Source: Melampsora larici-populina 98AG31
Taxonomy: Eukaryota; Basidiomycota; Pucciniomycetes; Pucciniales; Melampsoraceae
Assembly: GCF_000204055.1 (NCBI RefSeq)
Contig: NW_006768788.1
Span: 1,067,115-1,131,114, forward strand
Direction of reading: 5' to 3'
Length of the DNA stretch: 64,000 nucleotides
In this document: in pieces, positions 22,623 to 33,390 of the stretch
Layout: every line of letters begins with the position of its first letter
How positions within the stretch are numbered: the first letter of the stretch is position 1
Notes under the pieces: generated by a model
What the model saw: only the letters and a program-made list of their open reading frames with translations
Told to the model about the DNA's origin: nothing
Databases searched by the model: none
Made by a program: the position numbers and the translations under genes

Positions 22623-22648
22623 GGTTATGAGCCCGCACTGCCACTGCG
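22623..22648 (+). promoter_or_regulatory. primer-binding site matching the anticodon arm of initiator tRNA-Met
   Basis: Directly after the LTR comes GGTTATGAGCCCGC. Its reverse complement, GCGGGCTCATAACC, is the anticodon stem and loop of initiator tRNA-Met (CAT anticodon in CTCATAA). The following ACTGCCACTGCG also reads as complementary to the D-arm side (CGCAGTGG). Priming from a 5' half-tRNA of initiator Met cut in the anticodon loop is known for Drosophila copia. The match here is read by eye. Confidence 0.75.
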
Positions 22649-22675
22649 TGAGCGAATTCCGATAGTCACAGTTTC

Positions 22676-25600
22676 ATGCGAACAAGAAGGAAAGATTACG
22701 GGGAAGCGAAACCAATAGCAAAGCGATCATACAAGAAGAAAGAGAAAGTTAAAGACGAAGTATTACTGAAAAGCGATATTGAATTACCGACATTTATAAA
22801 GAAACATCCTGAAGTATTAGAAAATCTAAAACGTCATCCCGGTTTAAGACCGATTACCCCTTCAGTATACCCCCCAACTTCCGATTCATTATATCCCCCT
22901 ATACCTATCAACAGATTACATTTTATTTTTCGCTTCTCACTTTTATCTCTTCATTCGCCCCCGCAACCTTATTTCCATAATCGCCGACTTAACCCTCTGC
23001 CCACACCTCTCTCGCAAGTTCCTTTCTTCGCTCCGAAAGGTCTACTCTTCGAACCTACTCCTCGAGTTACACAATATTCGACTGCTACTCGTTTGGAGAT
23101 TCGAAGGATTTTCCAACGCAGCAAGACTATTAAATCACAATCGACAATGTCGAATGCCGGACCACCTCCCCCTGCTGCTCCACCGGGCATGCGTCAACCA
23201 CCCCCTCATCAAACTCATGCTGCCTCTGTCGAAGACTACCGTTCCAACAAATTCCAACTGTCTATGCCTACTTACGTTAAAGGCTCCGTCGATACTCTTA
23301 AAGTAGACGGTTCAAATTATGCCGAATGGGAGTTCAAGATTGGTCGTTGCGTGGATCGTGTGACAAAAACGACTGATTATCTTTCAAAAGATGGGATGAA
23401 GTCGTCCGATCCCGATGGTGATGCTGTTGTTTACTCGATGATCGAACTCACGGTGCCCTTCGAAATTCAACGTCGCTTGTCTGGCTCAGCTAAAGATGCT
23501 TTCCGTACCATCCGAGCTCTGTTTTTCTTTCCCAGTCGTAGTGGTCATATGGCTACTTGGAAAGAAGTGTTGGAGATTAAATATGATGATGTATCGGACA
23601 TTGGTGACTATTTCCGCAAGATCGACGAGAAGATATCGGATCTTGAACGTTCTGGTTTTGAATGGTCCAAGGACGCAATTACCGGTGTACTATATCAAAT
23701 TGGACTCGGTAATGCTTTCACCAACGTCAACAACACCTTGAACGCTCGACTCCGTGCTACTCCAACGAACCCGATCACTGCTCGTGAGGTGGAAGAATCA
23801 ATCCGTGCCGAGAAACAAATTCACAATACCGATAACATTACTCCAGCCTTCAGTCAATTAGATCTCAACGCCAACGCATTCAACGCCTCGCCTACCATGA
23901 ATAGACGTGGAGCTGGTAATACGGGCTCCCTATATCGTGCCGCGACACCGTCGAGAGGCAGAGGTGTTTTTGTCCACTCACCTCAATTTCAATCTCGCAA
24001 TCTTAATTCTCCTCTATCTCGTCATCTTACTTCTCCTCCAACTCGAACTTATCAACTCAGTCCGAAATTTGTCCCGCCAGCCCCCGGTGTCGTTTCCAAA
24101 TTCCATCCCTCACTTTACAATCAGGGTATATGCTACGTGTGCCACAATACTGGACACTGGTCTGACACCTGCCCTACCAAGTTTCCGGCGTCACCCTCAC
24201 AACCGTCAACAAGTCGATCATCTACGACTGCCTCGACATCGACACCGCCTCGTTCGTTTCGCCTCAATCTGATCGATGCAAACGGCGCGACGTTCACCGT
24301 GGACGCCACAGGTGTTGAGGAGGATGAGGGACCACTACCTGATGGGATCTGGGCGTCAGAGGGTACCCTGACCGAGATGTGGGACAATGGGGATGAAGGT
24401 GTGAGTGACACCGGCGCTACCCATATGGTAACTGGTAAACTCGAATACCTAACTGATGTCCGCATGTTACCTAGACCGATCCCGGTATCGGTGGCGACAA
24501 AGGCACCTAAGGCGTTTGTTACCCACGCGGGGACGATGCACATTAGGAGTGATGATGGCAAGCCTATCCCGATCCACAACACCTTTTATTCGCCACTGGC
24601 CAGCAGCACACTGATATCTATTCCTCAACTAGTGAAATCAGGTGGATCATGGGATGCGAAGGATGGCAAGATGAAACTCAAGTTTCCGTGTGGTGGTGTT
24701 GTTACTTCTGATCTAAACTTGAATGCTAGGAGGTGGACTGTTCCTGTAATGAAAGCTTCGGCATTTGATTGTCCCAAGTTATCGCCTCCGTCAAGGATCG
24801 TGCACCCCACCCCACCTTCCCTATCCTCTCTGACGACCAATGCGACCATGATTGGTGCTCCGCCGGCTGTGAACGAAGCCCTGAAATGGCATTGCCGCTT
24901 CGGTCACACCAGTATGCGTAACATCCAAAGGATGATTAAGCATGGTGTAGTGTCTGGACTTCCCGAAAAGATCGACAAGACACCTTTTACTTGCCTGGAC
25001 TGTCTCAAGAGTAAGAGTTTACGTTCGATAACTCTTACGTCCTCTGGAACGCGTTTACAACCACTGGAATTGATCGTTAGTGATGTTGCCGGACCTTATA
25101 CGCCTTCAGCAAACGGTGCACGCTACATGATTAATTTCAGGGATGTAGCCACTACCTACACAGAGTCCATATGTGTGGCTAAACGTGATCAAGTTCCCCA
25201 GATGTTCTTCGAATTTGTTGAACGTATGGAAAGGCAAACCGGCTTCAAAGTGAAGAAACTACGAAGCGATGGAGCCGGTGAATATACCTCCAAGGCGATG
25301 AACACGTGGTGTGCAGCACGTGGGATCATCAACCATCAGACAAACCGTTACGAACATCACCAGAATGGCACAGCTGAAAGGTCCATACGAACAATCTCAG
25401 ATATGGGCCGCACAATGCTTCATGCAGCGAACTTTGGGGAGGACATGTGGGCGTATGCACACACCGCTGCGTCCCATGTGCACAACCGAATTCCTAACGC
25501 CGCCACTGGGCTCAAGACCCCTTTTGAATTGATGTTCGATCGGAAACCACACCTCGATTACTTACGTACATTTGGTGAACCTGCAATTGTCCATATCCCG

Positions 25601-27463
25601 TGTGAGATAAGACGCAAACTAGATGTACGGGGTAAGAAGATGCTTATGGTTGGTTATCCGAAGGGCAAGAAAGGTTGGACCTTCTGGGATCCTGAAACCA
25701 AGGTTACAACGACAGTTGATTCCTCTCTTGCTCGGTTCTTATCTGATGGGCCTCCGCTACCCCAACCAACACCAGCGCCAACATCGACGGAGACCCTGTC
25801 GGACGTCGAAAACTCCAAAGGAAGTTTAGCTTATGTTCTAAATGCTTTACGCCTTGGTGAATTCGATGGCGAACATGCAGTAGAGGAGCAGGACGCTCTC
25901 GCTCTTATGGTCGAAACTCAGACATCGCCGTATGGGATCATTCCAAAGTCCTATACAGAAGCTATGCGTTTACCTGAAGCTGAGAAGTGGAAGGAAGCAT
26001 GCTTGGAAGAGTTACGACGCTTTACTGACATGGGCGTATGGGAAGTGAGCGACCCACCTGAAGGTCAACATCTTACTGATCTGAAATGGGTGTTTACCAT
26101 CAAACGAGACGGGCGCTTCAAAGCACGACTCGTGGCAAAAGGTTACTCACAAGTTGAAGGGGTAGATTTCACCGAAACTTTCGCACCGACGGCGACTTTT
26201 GCTGCTCTTCGAGTGGTATTGGTCATTGCAGCCTATTACGGGCTGAAGGTGCGTGGTTTTGATGTGATAGCGGCATATTTGAACAGTCCAATGGACCACG
26301 ATGTTTGGGTGAAGTCACCGCCTGGTTTTAAACTTGGTCGTGTGATGAAGCTGTTGAAAGCATTGTATGGTACTAAGCAGGGTGCGAGGTGTTGGTGGAA
26401 GTTCATGGAAGAAAAGCTACGTGCTTTAGGTTTTCAGCCAAGCCAGTTTGATCCAAGCTTCTACGTGCTGCGTCGCAATGGCAAGATGTGTTTGGTTTGG
26501 TTGCATGTGGATGATGGATGTGTTGCGAGTGATTCAGATGAGTTATTGAAGGAGATAGAAAAAGAATTGAGTTCACAGATTGAGATCAAGTGGGAGAAAG
26601 ACCTGACTCACATTGTTGGCGTGCAAATTGACCGTGTGGCTACTAATCACTTCATCCTTTCACAATCTGATTTGGCTAACAAGATTGTAAGGGATAACCA
26701 GGACCTACTCTCGTCATTCTCAGCTACGACCCCGGTGCCACCCAACCTTTCACTAACAACGCCAACAAATGAATTACCGCTAGAAAGCAATCGCTACCTT
26801 AGTATAGTGGGAGCAGTTAGCTATTTGGCAGTAGGAACAAGACCTGACTTAGCATTTCCGGTGAACTTCTTAGCTCGATACTCCAAATCGCCTCAGACAG
26901 AGCACTGGAATGCGATCAAGCACCTGTTGCGCTACGTTCGAGACACTGCCAACATGGGTCTCGACATCAATCCTACGAAAATTAAGGTTAGGAGAGCGGT
27001 GGAAACCTTTGTGGATGCCAATTGGGGTGGAGAGTTTGCAAGGTCGACGTATGGACACGTGACACGATTATACGGGGTACCGATCGCGTGGGTATCTCGA
27101 AGACAAGGATGCGTTGCAACATCCACGTGCCATGCTGAATTTATGGCGGTTGGTGCAGCATGTCGGGACACGATTTGGTTACAATCTTTAATTCAAGATA
27201 TCATTCCAAGAATTGGAACTCCTCTGATCCTAGGTGACAACAAATCATCGATCCACGTATCAAAAGACAACGCAGCTAATAAGCGGACACGACACACTGA
27301 ACGAGAATTCTATTACATCAATGAACAGCTGTACAAGAAGAAGGTGGATCTTGAATGGATACCGGGAAATGAACAACTGGCTGATACTTTCACAAAGGCC
27401 TTGGGACCATTGAAATTCAGAGAGGCTAGAGGATTGTTGGGTGTGTGTGCGAAGAGGAAGTGA
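22676..27463 (+). CDS. copia Gag-Pol polyprotein (1,595 aa)
   Basis: A single open frame. Domains by residue: Gag core about 190-420; zinc knuckle CYVCHNTGHWSDTCP near 486-500; protease DTGATHM near 579; integrase zinc-binding HCRFGHTS...CLDC from about 738, with catalytic Asp in IVSDVAGPY (~801), Asp in LRSDGAGEY (~864) and Glu in NGTAERSIR (~900); reverse transcriptase from LKWVFTIKRDGRFKARLVAKG (split over 1135-1155) to the active site LHVDDG (~1275); RNase H with VDANWGG (~1444), CHAEF and GDNKSS (~1518). Order PR-IN-RT-RH defines Ty1/copia. The ATG at 22676 adds about 157 residues before MSNAGPPPP (ATG at 23147), which is the more usual-looking Gag start. This N-terminal part is Lys-rich, then Pro-rich. 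All catalytic motifs look intact. Confidence 0.96.
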   Translation: MRTRRKDYGEAKPIAKRSYKKKEKVKDEVLLKSDIELPTFIKKHPEVLENLKRHPGLRPITPSVYPPTSDSLYPPIPINRLHFIFRFSLLSLHSPPQPYFHNRRLNPLPTPLSQVPFFAPKGLLFEPTPRVTQYSTATRLEIRRIFQRSKTIKSQSTMSNAGPPPPAAPPGMRQPPPHQTHAASVEDYRSNKFQLSMPTYVKGSVDTLKVDGSNYAEWEFKIGRCVDRVTKTTDYLSKDGMKSSDPDGDAVVYSMIELTVPFEIQRRLSGSAKDAFRTIRALFFFPSRSGHMATWKEVLEIKYDDVSDIGDYFRKIDEKISDLERSGFEWSKDAITGVLYQIGLGNAFTNVNNTLNARLRATPTNPITAREVEESIRAEKQIHNTDNITPAFSQLDLNANAFNASPTMNRRGAGNTGSLYRAATPSRGRGVFVHSPQFQSRNLNSPLSRHLTSPPTRTYQLSPKFVPPAPGVVSKFHPSLYNQGICYVCHNTGHWSDTCPTKFPASPSQPSTSRSSTTASTSTPPRSFRLNLIDANGATFTVDATGVEEDEGPLPDGIWASEGTLTEMWDNGDEGVSDTGATHMVTGKLEYLTDVRMLPRPIPVSVATKAPKAFVTHAGTMHIRSDDGKPIPIHNTFYSPLASSTLISIPQLVKSGGSWDAKDGKMKLKFPCGGVVTSDLNLNARRWTVPVMKASAFDCPKLSPPSRIVHPTPPSLSSLTTNATMIGAPPAVNEALKWHCRFGHTSMRNIQRMIKHGVVSGLPEKIDKTPFTCLDCLKSKSLRSITLTSSGTRLQPLELIVSDVAGPYTPSANGARYMINFRDVATTYTESICVAKRDQVPQMFFEFVERMERQTGFKVKKLRSDGAGEYTSKAMNTWCAARGIINHQTNRYEHHQNGTAERSIRTISDMGRTMLHAANFGEDMWAYAHTAASHVHNRIPNAATGLKTPFELMFDRKPHLDYLRTFGEPAIVHIPCEIRRKLDVRGKKMLMVGYPKGKKGWTFWDPETKVTTTVDSSLARFLSDGPPLPQPTPAPTSTETLSDVENSKGSLAYVLNALRLGEFDGEHAVEEQDALALMVETQTSPYGIIPKSYTEAMRLPEAEKWKEACLEELRRFTDMGVWEVSDPPEGQHLTDLKWVFTIKRDGRFKARLVAKGYSQVEGVDFTETFAPTATFAALRVVLVIAAYYGLKVRGFDVIAAYLNSPMDHDVWVKSPPGFKLGRVMKLLKALYGTKQGARCWWKFMEEKLRALGFQPSQFDPSFYVLRRNGKMCLVWLHVDDGCVASDSDELLKEIEKELSSQIEIKWEKDLTHIVGVQIDRVATNHFILSQSDLANKIVRDNQDLLSSFSATTPVPPNLSLTTPTNELPLESNRYLSIVGAVSYLAVGTRPDLAFPVNFLARYSKSPQTEHWNAIKHLLRYVRDTANMGLDINPTKIKVRRAVETFVDANWGGEFARSTYGHVTRLYGVPIAWVSRRQGCVATSTCHAEFMAVGAACRDTIWLQSLIQDIIPRIGTPLILGDNKSSIHVSKDNAANKRTRHTEREFYYINEQLYKKKVDLEWIPGNEQLADTFTKALGPLKFREARGLLGVCAKRK

Positions 27464-27609
27464 GAGATTGTTGTTGTTTTTTTTTATTATTTTATTTTCC
27501 TTTTATTTTTTTCTAGTTTTATTTAGCAGTTACTGCTTATTTGTTTGAGATGTTGTGAGCGTTGTTGTTTCTATTTTTTCTTTTCTAGAGATAGGCTTTG
27601 TCTTGCCGT

Positions 27610-27618
27610 GGGGGGGGG
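27610..27618 (+). promoter_or_regulatory. polypurine tract (G9)
   Basis: Nine consecutive G immediately before the right LTR, the expected place for the plus-strand primer in LTR-element reverse transcription. Confidence 0.8.
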
Positions 27619-27910
27619 TGTTATGGCCGGAGGCCATAGGCGGTTAGGTTAGTGAACGGGGCCACGTCTACGACAAAGCCCGGGGCTTAGGTTTGGGGAT
27701 CTTATACAATTAGTTGTACCACTCCTCGATATCCCGGCTCTTCACCCATTGGAGCCGGAACATCGAGCGAGGAACAGAGTGCTCACTTGAGACTCTGTCA
27801 CTACAGGTTAGCCTATTCTTCTCTCTATGTTGTAGTGTTTGCAATCCAACCCATTGGAGCCGGAACATCGAGCGAGGAACAGAGTGCTCACTTGAGACTC
27901 TGTCACTACA
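27619..27910 (+). repeat. right LTR (292 bp)
   Basis: Matches the left LTR, including the internal 62-bp duplication, and ends CACTACA. CTTTC follows at 27911-27915. Confidence 0.95.
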
Positions 27911-28148
27911 CTTTCAACGCTTGTCAAGGATATATCATCAGACTCACCACATCCTTTCCTTGCAAATGAATGCGACCTAAAATTTTTACCACCCTGCCCC
28001 ACTTTCACACTGCGCTGATTCAAATGCTTGACAAGAGATAACAAAGTCGAATCAAATAAGATCAAATAGCGCGGGACCATGGTTAATAAAGACAATCAAG
28101 GTGCAGTTTGTGCAGAGATCCATATATAGATCATATATTCCCAAGACT

Positions 28149-28560
28149 ATACCTACAGGACCCCGGAAAGCTCCAGGTAAACTATCCGACCTAAAATGTA
28201 TGGATCGAGGGTCCAAAAAAACGCTGACGTACCGACGAAAAAGGAATTTTTTGGGTCTTTTTCGAGCAAAAACCCGTTTTTTTGAATTCAGACGTACCGA
28301 CCTGACAGGTATGGATTTGTCTTTGGCCGGAAAAAAAGGCCAAAAACACTCCCTTTTCAACGTACATACCGACGAAAAACGAATGGATTCGCTTCGTGAG
28401 GAAATTTTAGCGATTTTTGCTCTTTGAACGTACCGACGAAACCGGAATTGTTTGACCTCAATTTTTGGGTTTTTACCGGGTCACAGGGTATTGAAAAGGT
28501 CAATTTGGGTGGTTTTAGGTCGGATAGTTGACCTGGAGCTTTCCGGGGTCCTATACCTAC
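28149..28560. mobile_element. 396-bp MITE with ~40-bp inverted ends and 8-bp target duplication
   Basis: The ends are AGGACCCCGGAAAGCTCCAG (28157-) and its inverse (-28552). The inverted repeat continues to about 40 bases (through ACTATCCGACCTAAAA) with one or two mismatches. ATACCTAC flanks it on both sides (28149-28156 and 28553-28560). The inside has no coding capacity but holds four copies of a CGTACCGACGA-type motif. An 8-bp duplication fits hAT or KDZ-type transposases, so the autonomous parent is uncertain. Confidence 0.87.
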
Positions 28561-29713
28561 TATACTGGCTGGATCATGAATTGAATCTCGACCTACCTCG
28601 ACGAATCACGATTGCGTATTGGGCGCTATTGGGCGTATAGCTGATCTCAACTTTGTCGCGGATCCCACGGGGTACACCGGTAAGCCCAAGACCCTCCTGA
28701 GTCCTGAATGCTGAGCACCCCCGAGCCTAGGTGGAAGAGTGAAGAGGCACTATGTATAAGCAGAAACCTTTGTTGAATACCATTGTGTAAACTCCGTGCA
28801 CGTGAGAAATCATCAAGACCTTTGACACACTATCATGTCCTAAAACTTGATATGTTTTTTTACAAAGGAGAACACACCTTACTCATTGATGCGAGCAAAA
28901 CCAGTTCCCTCAATCTTTCCTACCAACATATAAAGGAATTCAGTCTCCAGCGTGTATGAATATTTACCAACAACTATGTATGTTTGGATACTTCCTTAGT
29001 AACCTGCAAGTTTGAGATGATCACCGTGCAGCTAAAGAAATGGCTATCTTGTAACCTGCTCAGGACTAATAGCTAAACAATGCCACTAGTATATTGCACC
29101 CAGGTAGTTTGTCCAGACCTGAAGACTCAAGGTTGGTCTGGTGTTGCCTTACTCTGATCAGTTTTGGTATAAAAAGCTATGGATCAGATCCCGATCTTGA
29201 TGATTACCCAACCAATCAGCTTCAAAGCACAGCTATTCAAGAGTAGGCTAAACCATAGTACCCATTACACTCCTCGAGAAACTTCAAACAACTACTCCTG
29301 AGATGCAGGCATTCAGCTCTCTCTTCTTTATGTACAAACCCATTTGTTTATTATATTTCTTTAAAACACATTGAAAAAGATTCAGTTAAATTCGAGAGCA
29401 AGGATAATGGAACAACAACAAATTTCTTCAACATCAATTAACCAACCTAATCTTACACATGATATATCTTCTTACCTATCCACCATAAGTCTTAGATAAG
29501 AAGCAAAAAAGAGAAATTCAATACACAAACCTTGCGCATATAGAGTACATGATTTTGCCTCTGATCTTTGAAGTTGCTTGACCATATTATCAGTATCAGA
29601 GTGCTGAAATCACAGGAAAACAAAAAAGGAGGAACAGCAAGCCTATCCAGCATATAAAGCACACTCTAGAGAATCAGATCCCTGGCTTCTTGGTATCAAA
29701 ACACAAAAAATGA
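28561..29713. other. intergenic stretch, 3' flank of the RING gene
   Basis: No gene recognised. The part from about 29,300 to 29,713 is AT-rich and likely includes the 3' untranslated and termination region of the minus-strand RING gene. Confidence 0.45.
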
Positions 29714-31460
29714 TTATCGTCGTGAAGGCAAACGAGCTTGATCGAGAGTGACACTTGACGAAGAAGGTATCGGTGATCGGACTTGTGGAGTAGATCGAAT
29801 GGGAATCGGACTTGATGAACTTCCAGCGATATCAGATGCAGAGATAGGCATAGGACCAGGAATCGGTGTATTACTAGGTTTGACCGCTTCTTCATTTTCT
29901 TGTTCCATAATTGACATTCGACAAATCGGACACTTAAGAAAGAAGAGAATCTCAAATTGAATTAGATATCAATCCATTCTCAATAATGTAAATTGTTGAA
30001 CATACCAATCTTTTTGATTTTAAAAGCCAACAATCAATTCCCATACAATTATTGGTAATCTCAGCTTGATGAAAACAATGACCACAAGGTAAGATCCTTA
30101 CAAGATCCCCGATTTCAAAATCAGATAAACATAATGCACATTCTCTTTGAGCAAAATATACTTTAGGAATCGGTAATGAACGATTGGTTTTCAAGTGTGG
30201 TCGAGATGGATCAAGGAGAGGGGTATGTTCTGAATCGGTTGAAGATCTATGTCTTTGAAGTATTGGCCAACTAGAAATCATTTTACAAGTATGTGTGATC
30301 CATCCAAGTCCGAGCACGGAGTTCTTGGGTCTGGAAACTGATTCTTCTGGACAGTCGCTTAGTTCAGAGCCAGCTGGGATTCCTTTTTCCATATCTTTGG
30401 CCCAGATGACACATGGTAATCGGTCAACAAATGCTTGCGGTGCCCTATCAGCTCTTCTTTTGCGGAATAAATTGATTCGATGAAGGACGAGTGTGACAGC
30501 GGTCAAAATGGATGGTAAAAATAGTAGGATGATTAAAAGGTCGAAGAAAGGCCTAAAGGAGAGTTAACACCAAGGTCAGGAGACGCACAATAAGTTTCTC
30601 TTCCTCATCGATAGTAGCATTGTTACTCACCAAGTCCATAACTGATCTTTGCTCATGATCACTTCCAAAGCTTGAGGAAGATGAGCATCGACTGATTGAC
30701 CATGAATTAGATTTGAAGAAACAGGTGATTGAAGAGAATTAAGTTCAAGCCAATCTTCACGTAAACTCATATAACTATCACGAGCCACAAAGACGCTAGG
30801 TATCTCTAGATCACTAGTATCACCAGGCGCATACATCGTCACCAAACCTGTTCCAAAACCAAACTTATCACTTCCTAATGGATTTGAATAAAATATCGGT
30901 CCAGATTCTGTCTTGAATAAAGTAGGAGATTGATCCCAATCACCCACAATGACCGCTGATGCACCTAGGTATTGAGCGTATCTGATCTTATCGACGAATG
31001 TACATGTACCACGTTCTACTAAAGCTATCCAATCCTTAGGAGGCTCTAAGACGGTTGAATGTGAACCTGATGAGATTTGTGAATGGTCGATGGTGAGATC
31101 CAAATGGTGAGATGAGAATGAAAGCAAGTCAGTTGGAGGACATCCACGACGAGCTTCGATTAAGTGATGATTCTGAAGTTGAAGATTTGAATCATTTGTC
31201 TTATTAGGATGAGTGATAGATTCGATAGGTAAAAGTTGCATAAGTCGACCATCCGGATTATCAAAATGAGGACCGAATCCAGCGGGACAAGATGCATGAA
31301 TTCGGGAAGTATGTTGAACGTAGATAGTCGAAGTACTTGTAGTAGAAGGAGCATTGGCTAAAATCGTAGTAGAAGGTGATGAGATCACTTGAATGAAACT
31401 TAAGGATTGAAGTTGATTAACAAGAAATGACCAAAGTGAATTGAACTGATCCACTATCAT
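29714..31460 (-). CDS. PA-TM-RING E3 ubiquitin ligase
   Basis: Minus-strand exons are 31460-30631, 30552-30006 and 29932-29714, with phases matching at each join. The first exon carries a protease-associated domain (WIALVERGTCTFVDKIRYAQ, GASAVIVGD, then IPSVFVARDSYMSLR). The second begins with a transmembrane helix (PFFDLLIILLFLPSILTAV) followed by basic residues. A RING-H2 finger spans the last intron: CALCLSDFEIGD, LPCGHCFH, IDCWLL, then CPICRMS. The tail is Ser/Pro-rich. The family (Goliath, RNF13, plant RMR) sits in endosome, Golgi or vacuole membranes with the PA domain lumenal and the RING cytosolic. Such a protein should start with a signal peptide, but the ATG at 31460 does not give one. 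An upstream exon, possibly starting after TGTATACAG near 31,575, is likely, so the 5' end is provisional. Confidence 0.82.
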
Positions 31461-32665
31461 CTTGCTCAGGAATTAAAGATGTGAGTATATAAGTTGTAGT
31501 TGGAGAATGTGTAGAACGTTGAGACTCGAGAGGGCAATGATTGATCAAGCAAAGTTGATAAAGAATTTTGTTAATCTGTATACAATACAAGAAAGTCAAT
31601 TAAACATAATTATCAAATCCTTTGTACAAAAACTTCCCTTTTAGACCAGACCCCTTTGAATCAACCTTCACCATCATGAAGTCATGACTCATCACTCAAC
31701 TTCTGCTCCTACAGGCTACCGCTACAGCACATGAGATTGAGAAAAAATCCGAGATGAAACCTTACAAGGGGCTGAGCTCACTGACTTCCCTGAAGGGTCA
31801 ATGCTCAAGTCCAAATATTTACCTTTTGTAGTATCCAAAATTATCACATCTTTCACTTTGCCAGGTGCCAAGTGTGTTCTTCACTAAGCCTCCTAAAGAA
31901 TTGTACATACATAGCTTGTATTTTTGTAAACATTACTTGAACTGGTTTTGTTTTATTTAGTATCAGGATTCAGCAGGCTGCCAGGTAAGACTATCAAAGA
32001 ATCTGATGCATAGAGTTCTTCAAAGGCCAAGTGCTTATAGCTCTATACATATGTATAGAAAAAAATCACACCTTGAAGCTGCCCATGGTGAATGACAGAC
32101 TAATATGCTATAGAAGTGGTACACCTCATGTATGGATTTTGGGGTCTATTTTGCAGCCAATGGAAAGCTGGCCTGATTGAGGATTAAGAAAACATCCATC
32201 ATGAGATTACTGGTGTAATCAAATTATCCTCATACAAATCATATTTGTATGGATAAGGGGAGGGAGACAACCATCAAAGAACTTTAAACAGAGAAATGAT
32301 CATAATAACTAGTGAGGGTGTAGATCAGGGTACATCATGAAATAACATTTAATCACTGTTCTTTTTCATATTTCCCAAGTTTATCATAAAATCATTGAAG
32401 GATATGTCCACCTGTCAAAGTTATTTTTTTCAAAGACTTTGGCCATTCATTTGGTCTCAGTAAAACACCAACTTGGATGTGGTGGTGATGAGATGATTCA
32501 GGGAGAAATTGAATCTGGGTCGTCTTAGACCGGTGTCAGGGCCATCGGTGCGGGGCCGGACCAAAGCCTTACAGTACTCCCTCTGTCATTTGGATTCCGG
32601 TGACTTCCCTAATTTGATCGATAAAGCCGTACAAGAAGAACCACGACACATCTTAAACCAACGAC
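31461..32665. other. intergenic stretch between divergent RING and NDUFA6-like genes
   Basis: Contains the promoters of both genes and, at about 31,750-32,500, AT-rich non-coding sequence that looks like old repeat DNA. No intact gene is seen. The GC-richer 32,515-32,650 region is probably 5' untranslated sequence of the downstream gene. Confidence 0.45.
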
Positions 32666-33390
32666 ATGCCACTACATATCAGTCCCACCATCCCTTCTCG
32701 ACTGGCACGTCGCACACTATCGTAAGTCATTTCGATTTCGTGTACCATTTATCCAATTTGCTCACTACCTCTTTTTCTGGCAACACTTTAGCTCACCTAA
32801 CTTGGCTGTTGCTCAAGCTCGGTCCAGGAGTCTCTACCGTGATTGGTATCGAGCTGCTCCAGAAATCTGTCAGGTGAGCCTTCATGGCAGTATTAGTTTG
32901 ATTCGTACGATCACCTTCCTAATTCGATTGGATGGATCAACTCATCAAACATTTCAATTTATTAGCTTTATGCACTTGATGTACCTTATCCAGCCTTGAG
33001 AGCCAAGATTCGACAAATTTTTAATAAACATTCACATGTTCGAGATGTACAAACGATTGATGTTTTAGTATCAAAATCTCATATGGAATATCAAGAATTT
33101 GTAAATGTTTGGAAAATGCCAAGTCAAGTGATGAGATATTTTGAATCAGAACAAGTGCGCTTTTCCTTTTTTTTTTGTCAATCTTTTGAAATTTAAACTT
33201 CATGATTATTGATATTTTCTTTTTGATTCGAAAAATAGTCACCTCCATTACCCAATACGTTTTTGGAGAAATTCTTGTCAGTCGATTTAGTCATTGATTC
33301 AAATCTGATCCTTGCTAATCAAATCACTTCAAATTCATTATTTCATATAGGGCCGGCAAAGACGAGTTGATGGTCAAGCCGGCCGCATAG
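32666..33390 (+). CDS. NADH:ubiquinone oxidoreductase LYR subunit (NDUFA6/B14-like)
   Basis: Five exons: 32666-32721, 32792-32873, 32966-33154, 33239-33276 and 33351-33390, totalling 405 bases and 134 residues. The LYR motif is in SRSLYRDWYRAAPEIC. Family-typical blocks follow: YALDVPYPALRAKIRQIF, IDVLVSKSHMEYQEFVNVWK, then PLPNTFLEKFL and AGKDELMVKP. The subunit belongs to the peripheral arm of mitochondrial complex I, where it anchors the acyl carrier protein. The start ATG gives a short basic N-terminus (PSRLARRTL) fitting mitochondrial import without a long presequence. The length matches the family. The last intron is placed so that TT|G GCC restores the LAGKDE sequence expected in this family. 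The gene points away from the RING gene. Confidence 0.9.

Larger units (their letters stand above)
22331..27910 (+). mobile_element. complete Ty1/copia LTR retrotransposon (5,580 bp)
   Basis: Two 292-bp LTRs that look identical by eye (22331-22622 and 27619-27910) begin TGTTATGG and end CACTACA. They are flanked by the 5-bp duplication CTTTC. A primer-binding site follows the left LTR, and a run of nine G (27610-27618) directly before the right LTR serves as polypurine tract. One uninterrupted gag-pol frame lies between. Matching LTRs, an open frame and a clean target duplication all indicate a recent and possibly still active copy. Confidence 0.96.

Noticed and set aside
28149..28560. MITE with 9-bp duplication TATACCTAC
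   Set aside because: Possible only if the last base of the right end is dropped, which breaks the symmetry of the terminal AGGACC/GGTCCT. The 8-bp reading is preferred.
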